Below are positions 1 through 5,412 of a DNA stretch of 5,412 bases, piece by piece. How positions within the stretch are numbered: the stretch's first letter is position 1; each line of letters opens with the position of its first letter. The position numbers were made by a program, and so were the translations under genes. The notes below the pieces were generated by a model. That model saw nothing but the letters and a program-made list of their open reading frames with translations, did no database searches and was not told the origin of the DNA. This stretch comes from Oscillospiraceae bacterium (lineage in GTDB: Bacteria; Bacillota; Clostridia; Oscillospirales; Ruminococcaceae): contig JAEDMB010000126.1 in NCBI GenBank assembly GCA_016303235.1, positions 1-5,412 on the forward strand, in the 5' to 3' direction.

Positions 1-1068
1 TTCCGCATATTCTTTAAGATTTTTGTTAAGCATATTCATTGTTCCGAACTGTTCAAGACAGCATATTACTTTCTGACAGGAATCTATTATCTTCTTCGCT
101 TTTATAAAGTTTTCACTGCTTACAGGTTCAAAAGCCTTTTCGGTTATAACAGTTTCCGCAAGACTTTCTGCGGTAAAATAATCAATATCATTTTCGTGGA
201 GTATTCCTGATGCAAACGGAATATTCATTTTCTGAAGTTTCCGGAATGTATTTATTCCCGTTCCGTTGCCGGAAATAACAAAAATCTGCGGTTCACCTCT
301 TACTGGTTCAAGCTCCGGAATACATCTTTCATAGCTACCCGATGTTATTTTATAAAGTCTGCTGATATAGTCACCCGAAAATATTTCCTCCGGAGTTCCG
401 TAGCGGTCAGCCTTTCCTCCGTCAATACAAAGTACATGGTCTGCAATTCTCTGAACGAGGTCAAGCTCATGCAGTGACATTATGACTGCTATATTTTTTT
501 CACGCACAAGCTTTTTCAGAATGTTCAGAAGTTCAAGCTTATATCTTATATCAAGAAATGATGTGGGTTCATCAAGAATAAGAACCTGCGGTTCCTGACA
601 TACTGCCCTTGCAAGAAGTACTCTCTGTTTCTGACCGTCACTTATATGGCTGAAATCTCTTTCTGCTATGTCAAATACATCGGCAGTTCTCATTGCCTCA
701 TCGATTTTCAAGCGGTCATTTGCCGAAAGAATACCAGCCTGTCCTGTATACGGAAATCTTCCGTATTCAACAATATCCCTGCATGTCATAAGTTCCGGTT
801 CTATGCGGTCAGTCATCATAACGGATATTTTTTCAGAAATATTTTTTCTGCTCATTCTGTCAAAATCTTTTCCGTCTATGTATACAGTTCCGGAAATTTT
901 TTTAAGCTGTCCGGATATGCTTTTGAGAATTGTTGACTTTCCCGAACCGTTTGCACCTATTATAGTAAGTATTTCCCCAGAATTTACGGATATTTTTATA
1001 TCTCCTGCAATAATTTTCCTGCCGTATCCGACTGAAAGCTTTTCCGTATGCAAAACAGGATTTCCCAT
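1..1068 (-). CDS. ABC transporter ATP-binding protein, BtuD/FecE-like, with C-terminal extension (partial, 3' end outside window)
   Basis: This is the cytoplasmic ATPase that should power the permease encoded just upstream. The frame is open from ATG at 1068 to base 1, giving 356 codons without a stop, so the C-terminus is missing. Visible motifs are Walker A GANGSGKST (residues 38-46), signature ISDGQ (142-146, a variant of LSGGQ), Walker B VLILDEP (162-168), D-loop SFLD (170-173) and the switch histidine in SLHE (H200). The Q-loop glutamine expected near residue 86 is replaced by threonine (VMMTDRIEPELMT). Iron/B12-type ATPases usually end near 250-270 residues; this one continues past 260 with a further region containing a glycine-rich VISGNGTG segment (264-271) and the HENDIDYFTAE stretch (291-301). 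I recall similar extensions in clostridial homologues, but their function is unknown to me. The start is supported by GGAGG ten bases upstream and lies 5 bases after the permease stop. The ATPase assignment is very secure; the substrate is inferred from the operon. Confidence 0.95.
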   Translation of the reverse strand, partial: MGNPVLHTEKLSVGYGRKIIAGDIKISVNSGEILTIIGANGSGKSTILKSISGQLKKISGTVYIDGKDFDRMSRKNISEKISVMMTDRIEPELMTCRDIVEYGRFPYTGQAGILSANDRLKIDEAMRTADVFDIAERDFSHISDGQKQRVLLARAVCQEPQVLILDEPTSFLDIRYKLELLNILKKLVREKNIAVIMSLHELDLVQRIADHVLCIDGGKADRYGTPEEIFSGDYISRLYKITSGSYERCIPELEPVRGEPQIFVISGNGTGINTFRKLQKMNIPFASGILHENDIDYFTAESLAETVITEKAFEPVSSENFIKAKKIIDSCQKVICCLEQFGTMNMLNKNLKEYAE

Positions 1069-1073
1069 ATTAT

Positions 1074-2090
1074 TCAAACCTCCGTTTTCTTTCGGCGGAG
1101 CATTATAAATATTACTGCCGGAGCTCCGAAAACTGCCGTTACTGAACCTATACTAAGTTCATTCGGAGCAAAAATCGTTCTTGCTATAAGGTCGCACATC
1201 AGACAGAATGACGCTCCCCCGAGAAATGATGCCGGAATAATAAGAGACGGCTTTGATGTTTTAAGGATTCCCCTTATAATATGCGGAATGGCTATTCCTA
1301 CAAATGATACAGGCCCTGCAAAAGCCGTTACCGTTGCGGAAAGTATGCTTGAAAGCAGTACAAGCATTACACGGAAAAGCTTTATATTTATTCCCAGACT
1401 TCCTGCATATGTTTCTCCGAGGCGGTAAGCTCCTATCTGCTTTGACATTATCATAGTCAGAGCAAGTACAGGAAATACTGTCGCTGATATTACTTTTATA
1501 TCACCGGAATCTATTCCCGAAAAACTTCCCATTGACCAGTTATGAAGATTTACAATATTTGAATCATCGGCAAATGTAACGGCAAAATCCGTAATGGCTG
1601 AACATATATAGCCTATCATTATACCGCTTACAATAAGCGAAGAACTTTTCCGGACTCTGCCTGCAACGGCAAGTATAAATCCCGTTGAAATCATTGAACC
1701 AATAAACGAAGAAAGCATTATTCCGGCAGAATTTAAAATAAGTCCCTTTTCGAGAAAAAATATCATCGTCATAGCAACAGCAAGCTTTGCTCCCGAAGAT
1801 ATTCCCAGTACAAAAGGGCCTGCTATCGGATTTGAAAAAAATACTTGTAAAAGAAATCCTGAAACTGCCAATGCTCCGCCTAAAACTGCCGATGCTGTTG
1901 CTCTCGGAATACGAATTTCCTTTACTATTCTTGCCAATGAATTATCACTGCAGTTTCCGAAAAGCACTTCTGTAATCTTTTCGGGAGAATATTTTATGCT
2001 CCCCGAATAGATACTGAGCATAAGAAAAATTACAAGTATTCCAATAAGAAAAACAAAGCATAATGTATGATATATTTTCTGATTTTTCAT
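1074..2090 (-). CDS. ABC transporter permease, FecCD/BtuC family
   Basis: This is the membrane-spanning subunit of a type II importer of the B12/siderophore/haem class. Its 338 residues match the usual family length (about 330-350). A first hydrophobic helix spans about residues 8-29. The conserved block RIPRATASAVLGGALAVSG (60-78) is followed by FSNPIAGPFVLGISSGA (85-101), the family hallmark. WSMGSF (185-190), GPVSFVGIAIPHIIR (259-273, the region that contacts the ATPase) and ELSIGSVTAVFGAPAVIF (311-328) complete the pattern. The protein ends in a basic tail (RRKKTEV), as expected for a cytoplasmic C-terminus. ATG at 2090 is preceded by AAAGGA at 5 bases. It lies 17 bases after the substrate-binding protein gene and 5 bases before the ATPase gene, so co-transcription is nearly certain. 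The B12 riboswitch upstream points to a corrinoid or related tetrapyrrole as cargo, but FecCD permeases also carry haem, siderophores and cobalt-related substrates. Confidence 0.96.
   Translation of the reverse strand: MKNQKIYHTLCFVFLIGILVIFLMLSIYSGSIKYSPEKITEVLFGNCSDNSLARIVKEIRIPRATASAVLGGALAVSGFLLQVFFSNPIAGPFVLGISSGAKLAVAMTMIFFLEKGLILNSAGIMLSSFIGSMISTGFILAVAGRVRKSSSLIVSGIMIGYICSAITDFAVTFADDSNIVNLHNWSMGSFSGIDSGDIKVISATVFPVLALTMIMSKQIGAYRLGETYAGSLGINIKLFRVMLVLLSSILSATVTAFAGPVSFVGIAIPHIIRGILKTSKPSLIIPASFLGGASFCLMCDLIARTIFAPNELSIGSVTAVFGAPAVIFIMLRRKKTEV
1079..1083 (-). promoter_or_regulatory. Ribosome binding site of the ATPase gene, inside the permease gene
   Basis: GGAGG on the minus strand stands 10 bases before ATG 1068 and is formed by the last codons of the permease. 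It fixes the ATPase start, which is just 5 bases past the permease stop. Confidence 0.85.
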
Positions 2091-2095
2091 TATTT

Positions 2096-2101
2096 TCCTT
2101 T
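2096..2101 (-). promoter_or_regulatory. Ribosome binding site of the permease gene
   Basis: AAAGGA on the minus strand stands 5 bases before ATG 2090, inside the 17-base gap after the substrate-binding protein gene. It supports the chosen permease start, which also gives the full first membrane helix. Confidence 0.75.
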
Positions 2102-2107
2102 CTGCCG

Positions 2108-3232
2108 TTATGAAAGATGATATATAAATTCAGTATTTTCTGTGCTTTCGCTGAAAATCTTATTGAAATCCGATATTACTTCCGCCGTTGCCGTTGTCTG
2201 CTGAAACATATTTTTATCGGTACACCATACATCTCCGTTCTGAACCGCCTTGAAATCCGCAAGCAGACTGTTTTTTTCAATCAGCTGGTCAAGCGTATCA
2301 AGCTGTCCGTCAACTGTACTGTTATATATCAGATAATCAGCATCTTTTGCAAGCGAATAAAATGCCTCAAACTGCATATTCATTGTGGAAAGTGCATTTT
2401 CTTCAACGTTAAGGCTTTCCGCACTTAATATATAATTTCCGCCTGCAAGCTCAATCATTTTTGAAATATAGTCACCCGTCTTGCGTACATTTACAGAACC
2501 GTTTGACGTTATATAGAAAAATACGGCTGTTTTTCCGGTATCTCCGAATGATTTTATATTCTCAACAACTGCGGATTTTTCATTGAAAAATTCCTCTGCC
2601 TCCTTTTCCTTCCCGAGAATTAAACCGTAAAGCTTTATCCATTCCATACGCCCCAGAGGGTGAGGCTCATAGCTTGAACGTTCCACAATTACCGGTATTC
2701 CCTGACTTTCAAGAAGCTCCATAATTTCGGGTGAATGATATATCATTGTAGATTCAACGGCAAGACCGCATTTCCCCGACAAAAGCATTTCATAATCGGG
2801 CGATGAATACTTTCCGGCATAAAGTATTTTTCCGCTGTCCATAGCGTTCTGAACATAAGGCAATGACCAGTCTTTTTTTGCGGTTGAAACTGCATATATT
2901 CTATCAAGGGAATCCAATGCGTTAAACAGGTCAACTGATGATGATGCGGATATATAAATATTTTCAACAGGCTGTTTTATTACCGTTGCGGATTCGGGAA
3001 ATCCCTCGGGAATTTCTTCATCTTCGGGAACTATAATATACTGTCTGCCGTCCTTTACGCTTACAAGCGAAATATCATTTTCATAGTATTCAACGGAAAA
3101 CTGTTCAGCATATTTAAGCTCCATATTTCCTGTGGGTTTATGATTTGATAAAATCTGTTCTTTCTGATTACCGCAGGCAGTCAGAATAACAAGAATTATT
3201 CCGACTGCCCAAAGCAATTTAATCTGTTTCAT
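2108..3232 (-). CDS. ABC transporter substrate-binding lipoprotein (BtuF/TroA-like, Peripla_BP_2 type)
   Basis: This is the extracellular receptor for the importer, anchored to the outer face of the membrane. Its 374 residues begin with a lipoprotein signal: basic MKQIK, a hydrophobic core, and lipobox LTAC with the acylated Cys at 20. The mature part has the layout of helical-backbone (class III/cluster A-II) binding proteins: a first lobe with SSSVDLFNALDSLDRIYAVST (split here by function: receptor-site helix 98-110, then strand 111-117), LAVESTMIYHSPEIMELL (157-174), the segment SSYEPHPLGRMEWIKLYG (186-203) that precedes the long backbone helix, and a second lobe with KTGDYISKMIELAGGNYI (251-268) and DYLIYNST (299-306). 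The start codon lies inside the end of the chelatase gene, overlapping by 14 bases, with GGAAAG 8 bases upstream, which suggests translational coupling. The family assignment is from recognised sequence pattern; the ligand is inferred from the B12 riboswitch and the neighbouring chelatase-like lipoprotein. Ligand-contact residues cannot be assigned by eye. Confidence 0.92.
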   Translation of the reverse strand: MKQIKLLWAVGIILVILTACGNQKEQILSNHKPTGNMELKYAEQFSVEYYENDISLVSVKDGRQYIIVPEDEEIPEGFPESATVIKQPVENIYISASSSVDLFNALDSLDRIYAVSTAKKDWSLPYVQNAMDSGKILYAGKYSSPDYEMLLSGKCGLAVESTMIYHSPEIMELLESQGIPVIVERSSYEPHPLGRMEWIKLYGLILGKEKEAEEFFNEKSAVVENIKSFGDTGKTAVFFYITSNGSVNVRKTGDYISKMIELAGGNYILSAESLNVEENALSTMNMQFEAFYSLAKDADYLIYNSTVDGQLDTLDQLIEKNSLLADFKAVQNGDVWCTDKNMFQQTTATAEVISDFNKIFSESTENTEFIYHLS

Positions 3233-4973
3233 TTTTTATACTTTCCGAATTAAAATAAAGTGTGTATTCTATTTCATGAGGCGTACTCATTGCTGTTGTA
3301 TCTGCTGATACATTTATTTTTTCGTCAAATGCGGAAACGGGAATTTCAAATACAGAATTTCCGTCTGTATTAATGGGAAGATATTTCTGATTTTCACAAA
3401 TCATATAATCATAGTTAGGACTGTTCCATACTATTTCAGCATATGCCTGACCGTTTTCAACAGTAAGCTTTGCAGGGGATTCTATTGTTGCCTTTCCAGA
3501 ACCGCCCTCAAGAGATACTTCTACTGTATATTCACCGTCTTTAAGCTCGGTATTTTCTGAATTGTCTGAATTTTTAAAAGCCTCCTGAGGAAGTAAATCA
3601 GAATTGAATACAAGTGTACGGTCATACCATTCCTCTTTTTTCTTGCTGAATGCAGAACATTCTGTTTCAGTATTCAGAGATTCAACGGGAACTGTAAAGG
3701 TATGTGTGCCGTCGCTCTGTTCCTCAAACGGAATATATTCCGATTCCGTTGCATTTTCTCCCTTGCCCATAAATACATATAAATAGCCTGTTCCGCCCAT
3801 AGTCATAACGGCTGTCATTTTTCCGTCAGCTACTGTAAGCTCACAGTCTGTAATATTGAACATTGATGAACTTGAATCAACTGATATTTTATATACTCCG
3901 TCATTCAAATCCGATGCATAAACGGGAGACAGTTCGGTATTTTCAGTATTCTGAACCGGAACAGCAGACATTCCGGAAAGAGATTCAACAGCTTTCTTTG
4001 CATGGCTTACATAGAGATTTCTTATTCTTTCATTTTCTCCAAGCCCACGTATAAGACATTCAACTTTATAACCCTCTTTTTCAAAAGCGGATTTCCATGA
4101 ATCTTCCTCATCGCCTGCCATGTCATTATTAGCGTGGTCGCCTGCAACTACCATTAACGGCTGAAGAACTACTCTTTTATAGTTTCCTGCTTTTACAGAT
4201 TTCATAACATCATCAAGTGTCGGAGATGCCTCAACAGTTCCAATAAAATAATTCCTGTATCCGTCAGCAGTAAGCATATCCTGCATTTTAGTGTAAACTG
4301 CATTCGATTCTGCCTCTGTACCGTGTCCCATAAAGCATATGGCAGTTTCGCCATCATCATACTCGGAAGTCCATTCTGTTATCGCCTTTTCAACCTCCTT
4401 AAAATCCTCATCACTTGTGAGCAGAGGTTCGCCGATTGAAATTTTCTCAAAGGAATCAGCATAATCTGCAACTTTTCCGACAAGTTCATCGTATTCAATG
4501 CCGTTCATAAGATGCGTAGGCTGTACAACAAGATTTTTTACTCCGTTGTCAACGGCTCTCTGAAGTGATTCATTAATATCGTCTATGGATACGCCGTCAC
4601 GTTTTTTTACATGGTCGATTATGATATTTGAAGTAAATCCACGTCTTACTGAATAATCGGGAAATGCCTTTTCAATATCATTTTCGATTGCTCCGATAGT
4701 AAGACGTCGGTTGTCATTGAAACTTGTTCCGAAACTAAGAACAAGAAGTTCATTTTCGCCTATTCCGTCCTGATTGCGGGTATTGTCAAGTGATGCGTCA
4801 CCGGTATCATAATTTTCGTCATCATTTTCATCAAAATTTTCAGATGATTCGGAAACTGAATTTTCCGATGAAGAATCCGGAACTGTTTCCGAAGAATTTC
4901 CGGAATTTCCGCACCCTGTTATCATGGATAATGTAAATGTTAAAGCTAAAAGCATAGTGTTTAATCTCTTCAT
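3219..4973 (-). CDS. cbiK: Lipoprotein with CbiK-type sirohydrochlorin cobaltochelatase domain and two C-terminal beta-type domains
   Basis: CbiK inserts Co2+ into sirohydrochlorin in anaerobic B12 synthesis. This 584-residue protein is about twice the usual ~260 residues. It starts with a lipoprotein signal (basic MKR, hydrophobic core, lipobox ITGC, acylated Cys 21), then a Ser/Asp/Glu/Asn-rich linker (about 22-70). The chelatase domain spans about 72-332: VLSFGTSFND (78-87), RGFTSNIIIDHVKKRDG (111-127), FMGHG (214-218), GTVEAS (245-250), PLMVVAGDHANNDMAGD (272-288) and GLGENERIRNLYVSH (310-324). H217, E248 and H280 match the Salmonella CbiK active-site residues His145, Glu175 and His207 in motif context and spacing. 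Two C-terminal modules follow (about 351-460 and 474-577), each opening DGxY and closing near TLxFNS. ATG 4973 has GGAGG 11 bases upstream. As first gene behind the B12 riboswitch, it likely handles tetrapyrrole or cobalt outside the membrane. A secreted CbiK is known in Desulfovibrio (CbiKP). Domain identity is strong; catalytic activity in this location is unproven. Confidence 0.93.
   Translation of the reverse strand: MKRLNTMLLALTFTLSMITGCGNSGNSSETVPDSSSENSVSESSENFDENDDENYDTGDASLDNTRNQDGIGENELLVLSFGTSFNDNRRLTIGAIENDIEKAFPDYSVRRGFTSNIIIDHVKKRDGVSIDDINESLQRAVDNGVKNLVVQPTHLMNGIEYDELVGKVADYADSFEKISIGEPLLTSDEDFKEVEKAITEWTSEYDDGETAICFMGHGTEAESNAVYTKMQDMLTADGYRNYFIGTVEASPTLDDVMKSVKAGNYKRVVLQPLMVVAGDHANNDMAGDEEDSWKSAFEKEGYKVECLIRGLGENERIRNLYVSHAKKAVESLSGMSAVPVQNTENTELSPVYASDLNDGVYKISVDSSSSMFNITDCELTVADGKMTAVMTMGGTGYLYVFMGKGENATESEYIPFEEQSDGTHTFTVPVESLNTETECSAFSKKKEEWYDRTLVFNSDLLPQEAFKNSDNSENTELKDGEYTVEVSLEGGSGKATIESPAKLTVENGQAYAEIVWNSPNYDYMICENQKYLPINTDGNSVFEIPVSAFDEKINVSADTTAMSTPHEIEYTLYFNSESIKNETD
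3241..3246 (-). promoter_or_regulatory. Ribosome binding site of the substrate-binding protein gene, inside the cbiK-like gene
   Basis: GGAAAG on the minus strand stands 8 bases before ATG 3232 and lies within the last codons of the preceding gene. It is a weaker site than those of the other genes, in keeping with translation being helped by ribosomes finishing the overlapping upstream frame. Confidence 0.65.
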
Positions 4974-4984
4974 AATAAAATTTT

Positions 4985-4989
4985 CCTCC
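4985..4989 (-). promoter_or_regulatory. Ribosome binding site of the cbiK-like gene
   Basis: GGAGG on the minus strand stands 11 bases before ATG 4973. The spacing is slightly long but this is the only strong site there, and the start gives a complete lipoprotein signal. A weak 6-bp inverted repeat (5015-5010 with 4995-4990, GATTGA/TCAATC) touches the site from upstream. Confidence 0.85.
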
Positions 4990-5028
4990 GATTGATTTTA
5001 AAATAAATTTCAATCAGAAGGCATTGAC

Positions 5029-5065
5029 AAAAAAATACTTTCTTTTCCCGAAGAAAAAGAAAGTA
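5029..5065 (-). terminator. Intrinsic terminator of the riboswitch expression platform
   Basis: On the minus strand the RNA can form a 13-bp stem, UACUUUCUUUUUC (5065-5053) with GGAAAAGAAAGUA (5048-5036), closed by a UUCG tetraloop flanked by C and G (5052-5049). One U-G pair is the only non-Watson-Crick pair. Seven U residues follow at once (5035-5029). This is a textbook Rho-independent terminator lying between the B12 aptamer and the first gene, so it is the OFF state of the switch and not the end of another gene. It is AU-rich in the stem apart from the loop end, which suits a competitively regulated hairpin. Confidence 0.93.
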
Positions 5066-5150
5066 CAGCAAACAAAGCCCCTGCCTTTCGGACAGTGCCA
5101 TAAATGTACAATCAATACCTCGTGATTTGGAATTTTTCATTCCTGTACTT
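5061..5150 (-). promoter_or_regulatory. Antiterminator pairing in the riboswitch leader
   Basis: AAGUACAG (5150-5143), directly after the P1 helix, is a perfect 8-bp complement of CUGUACUU (5068-5061). The second segment shares 5065-5061 with the 5' arm of the terminator, so the two pairings exclude each other. A third segment, UUGUAC (5111-5106), can also pair with GUACAG (5148-5143) and would free the terminator arm, acting as an anti-antiterminator. A small hairpin GGAAU-GAAAA-AUUCC (5142-5128) lies between. The pairings are seen directly; which state cobalamin favours is inferred from the usual OFF logic of B12 riboswitches. Confidence 0.72.
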
Positions 5151-5152
5151 CA

Positions 5153-5317
5153 TAAACGGCAGGTTTCCTGACTTGTGAATCAACACACAGAACAGCCTTC
5201 CCGATAAAAAATCAGTGACATAATAGTTCCGCACTCCTCAGATACAGTGACGGGTTCGCACAGGATTCTGACCTGTTTCCCTTTTAACTCTGCTATATAA
5301 TAACAAAGCACCGTTTA
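5153..5317 (-). promoter_or_regulatory. Cobalamin (B12) riboswitch aptamer
   Basis: This is the ligand-binding half of the leader RNA. Read on the minus strand it contains the B12 box AAGTCAGGAAACCTGCCG (5174-5157), which is essentially the consensus, and upstream of it the other conserved blocks in the right order: CGGTGC (5313-5308), AAAAGGGAAACAGGT, a CAGG/CCTG arm, GCGAACCCGTCACTGTA, a second GTCACTG and ATCGGGAAGG. The closing helix P1 is formed by UAAACGG (5317-5311) and CCGUUUA (5159-5153), a perfect 7-bp match. The layout fits Rfam family RF00174, most like the larger adenosylcobalamin-type class. The loop partner for the L5/L13 kissing contact could not be assigned by eye. Cobalamin binding should reduce expression of the downstream operon. 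Confidence 0.96.
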
Positions 5318-5357
5318 CATTTATTAAGTTTTTAATCAAGCTGTATGTACATAAGCT

Positions 5358-5378
5358 AAATATGATTGTATCATATTT
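5358..5378. repeat. Perfect inverted repeat overlapping the -10 box (possible operator)
   Basis: AAATATGA and TCATATTT (8-base arms) flank a 5-base spacer, TTGTA on the plus strand, which holds most of the -10 element. The symmetry is exact and the position is ideal for a repressor that blocks polymerase. It could be an operator for a metal-responsive or other regulator. It does not match a box I can name with confidence, and AT-rich DNA makes chance palindromes more likely. Confidence 0.45.
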
Positions 5379-5393
5379 TTTTCTGTTTGTCAA
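5365..5393 (-). promoter_or_regulatory. Vegetative (SigA-type) promoter of the operon
   Basis: On the minus strand, TTGACA (5393-5388) and TACAAT (5370-5365) are separated by exactly 17 bases. The -35 is a perfect match to consensus and the -10 differs from TATAAT by one base. An A-rich stretch lies just upstream. Transcription would start near 5357, about 40 bases before the riboswitch P1 helix. It is the only promoter needed to explain expression of all four genes. Confidence 0.9.
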
Positions 5394-5412
5394 GAATTTT
5401 TCCGCAAAAACT

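Noticed and set aside
668..1108. Plus-strand open frame of 146 codons opposite the ATPase gene
   Set aside because: It is antisense to the well-supported ATPase and the end of the permease, its translation shows no recognisable domain, and no ribosome binding site or promoter of note precedes it.
1048..1428. Plus-strand open frame of 126 codons opposite the permease gene
   Set aside because: It is fully antisense to conserved FecCD permease codons and has no family-like sequence, so it is a by-product of the opposite strand.
2743..2967. Minus-strand open frame of 74 codons inside the binding-protein gene
   Set aside because: It is an alternative frame inside a complete binding-protein gene, with His- and Gln-rich low-information sequence and no supporting start signals.
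4767..4910. Ser/Asp/Glu-rich stretch in the chelatase protein as a possible frame error or repeat expansion
   Set aside because: The reading frame is continuous, no exact repeat is present, and such linkers are usual after the acylated Cys of Gram-positive lipoproteins.
4990..5015. Inverted repeat GATTGA/TCAATC next to the ribosome binding site as a second, translational switch
   Set aside because: The stem is only 6 bp with a 14-base AU-rich loop and does not cover the GGAGG core, so it is too weak to claim as a regulatory element.
5071..5099. Hairpin CUGUC-CGAAA-GGCAG in the expression platform as an independent small RNA or the L13 kissing loop
   Set aside because: The stem is short and includes a wobble, and I could not find a convincing complement to the aptamer L5 loop, so it is left as unassigned leader structure.

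Overview
The window looks like chromosomal DNA of a low-GC Gram-positive bacterium, most likely a clostridial or Ruminococcus-like Firmicute. The DNA is AT-rich, the transporter parts are lipoproteins with Gram-positive-style lipoboxes, strong purine-rich ribosome binding sites precede the genes, and the leader carries a terminator-type riboswitch. The genus is inference; no marker gene is present.

Everything is on the minus strand and reads right to left as one operon. At the far right (about 5412-4974) lies a control region: a near-consensus vegetative promoter (TTGACA-17-TACAAT) whose -10 box sits inside a perfect inverted repeat, then a cobalamin (B12) riboswitch aptamer (5317-5153), an expression platform with an antiterminator and a strong intrinsic terminator (5065-5029), and the ribosome binding site of the first gene. 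The genes follow: a lipoprotein with a complete CbiK-type cobaltochelatase domain and two C-terminal beta-type domains (4973-3219); a lipoprotein ABC substrate-binding protein overlapping it by 14 bases (3232-2108); a FecCD/BtuC-family permease (2090-1074); and the matching ABC ATPase (1068 to the left edge, cut off by the window).

Together this is a B12-repressed uptake operon. When cobalamin is scarce the terminator is not formed and the cell makes a BtuFCD-like transporter plus an extracytoplasmic, membrane-anchored CbiK homologue. The unusual part is the chelatase: CbiK normally inserts Co2+ into sirohydrochlorin in the cytoplasm, whereas this copy has a lipobox, an acidic linker and added C-terminal domains while keeping both histidines and the glutamate of the active site. 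It may bind or metallate tetrapyrroles, or carry cobalt, outside the membrane and pass cargo to the transporter. The substrate (corrinoid, sirohydrochlorin/cobalt-sirohydrochlorin, haem-like tetrapyrrole or metal) cannot be settled from sequence alone.

No tRNA, rRNA, CRISPR array or mobile element was seen. The only gene-free stretch over 300 bases is 4974-5412, and it is almost fully explained by the regulatory leader.
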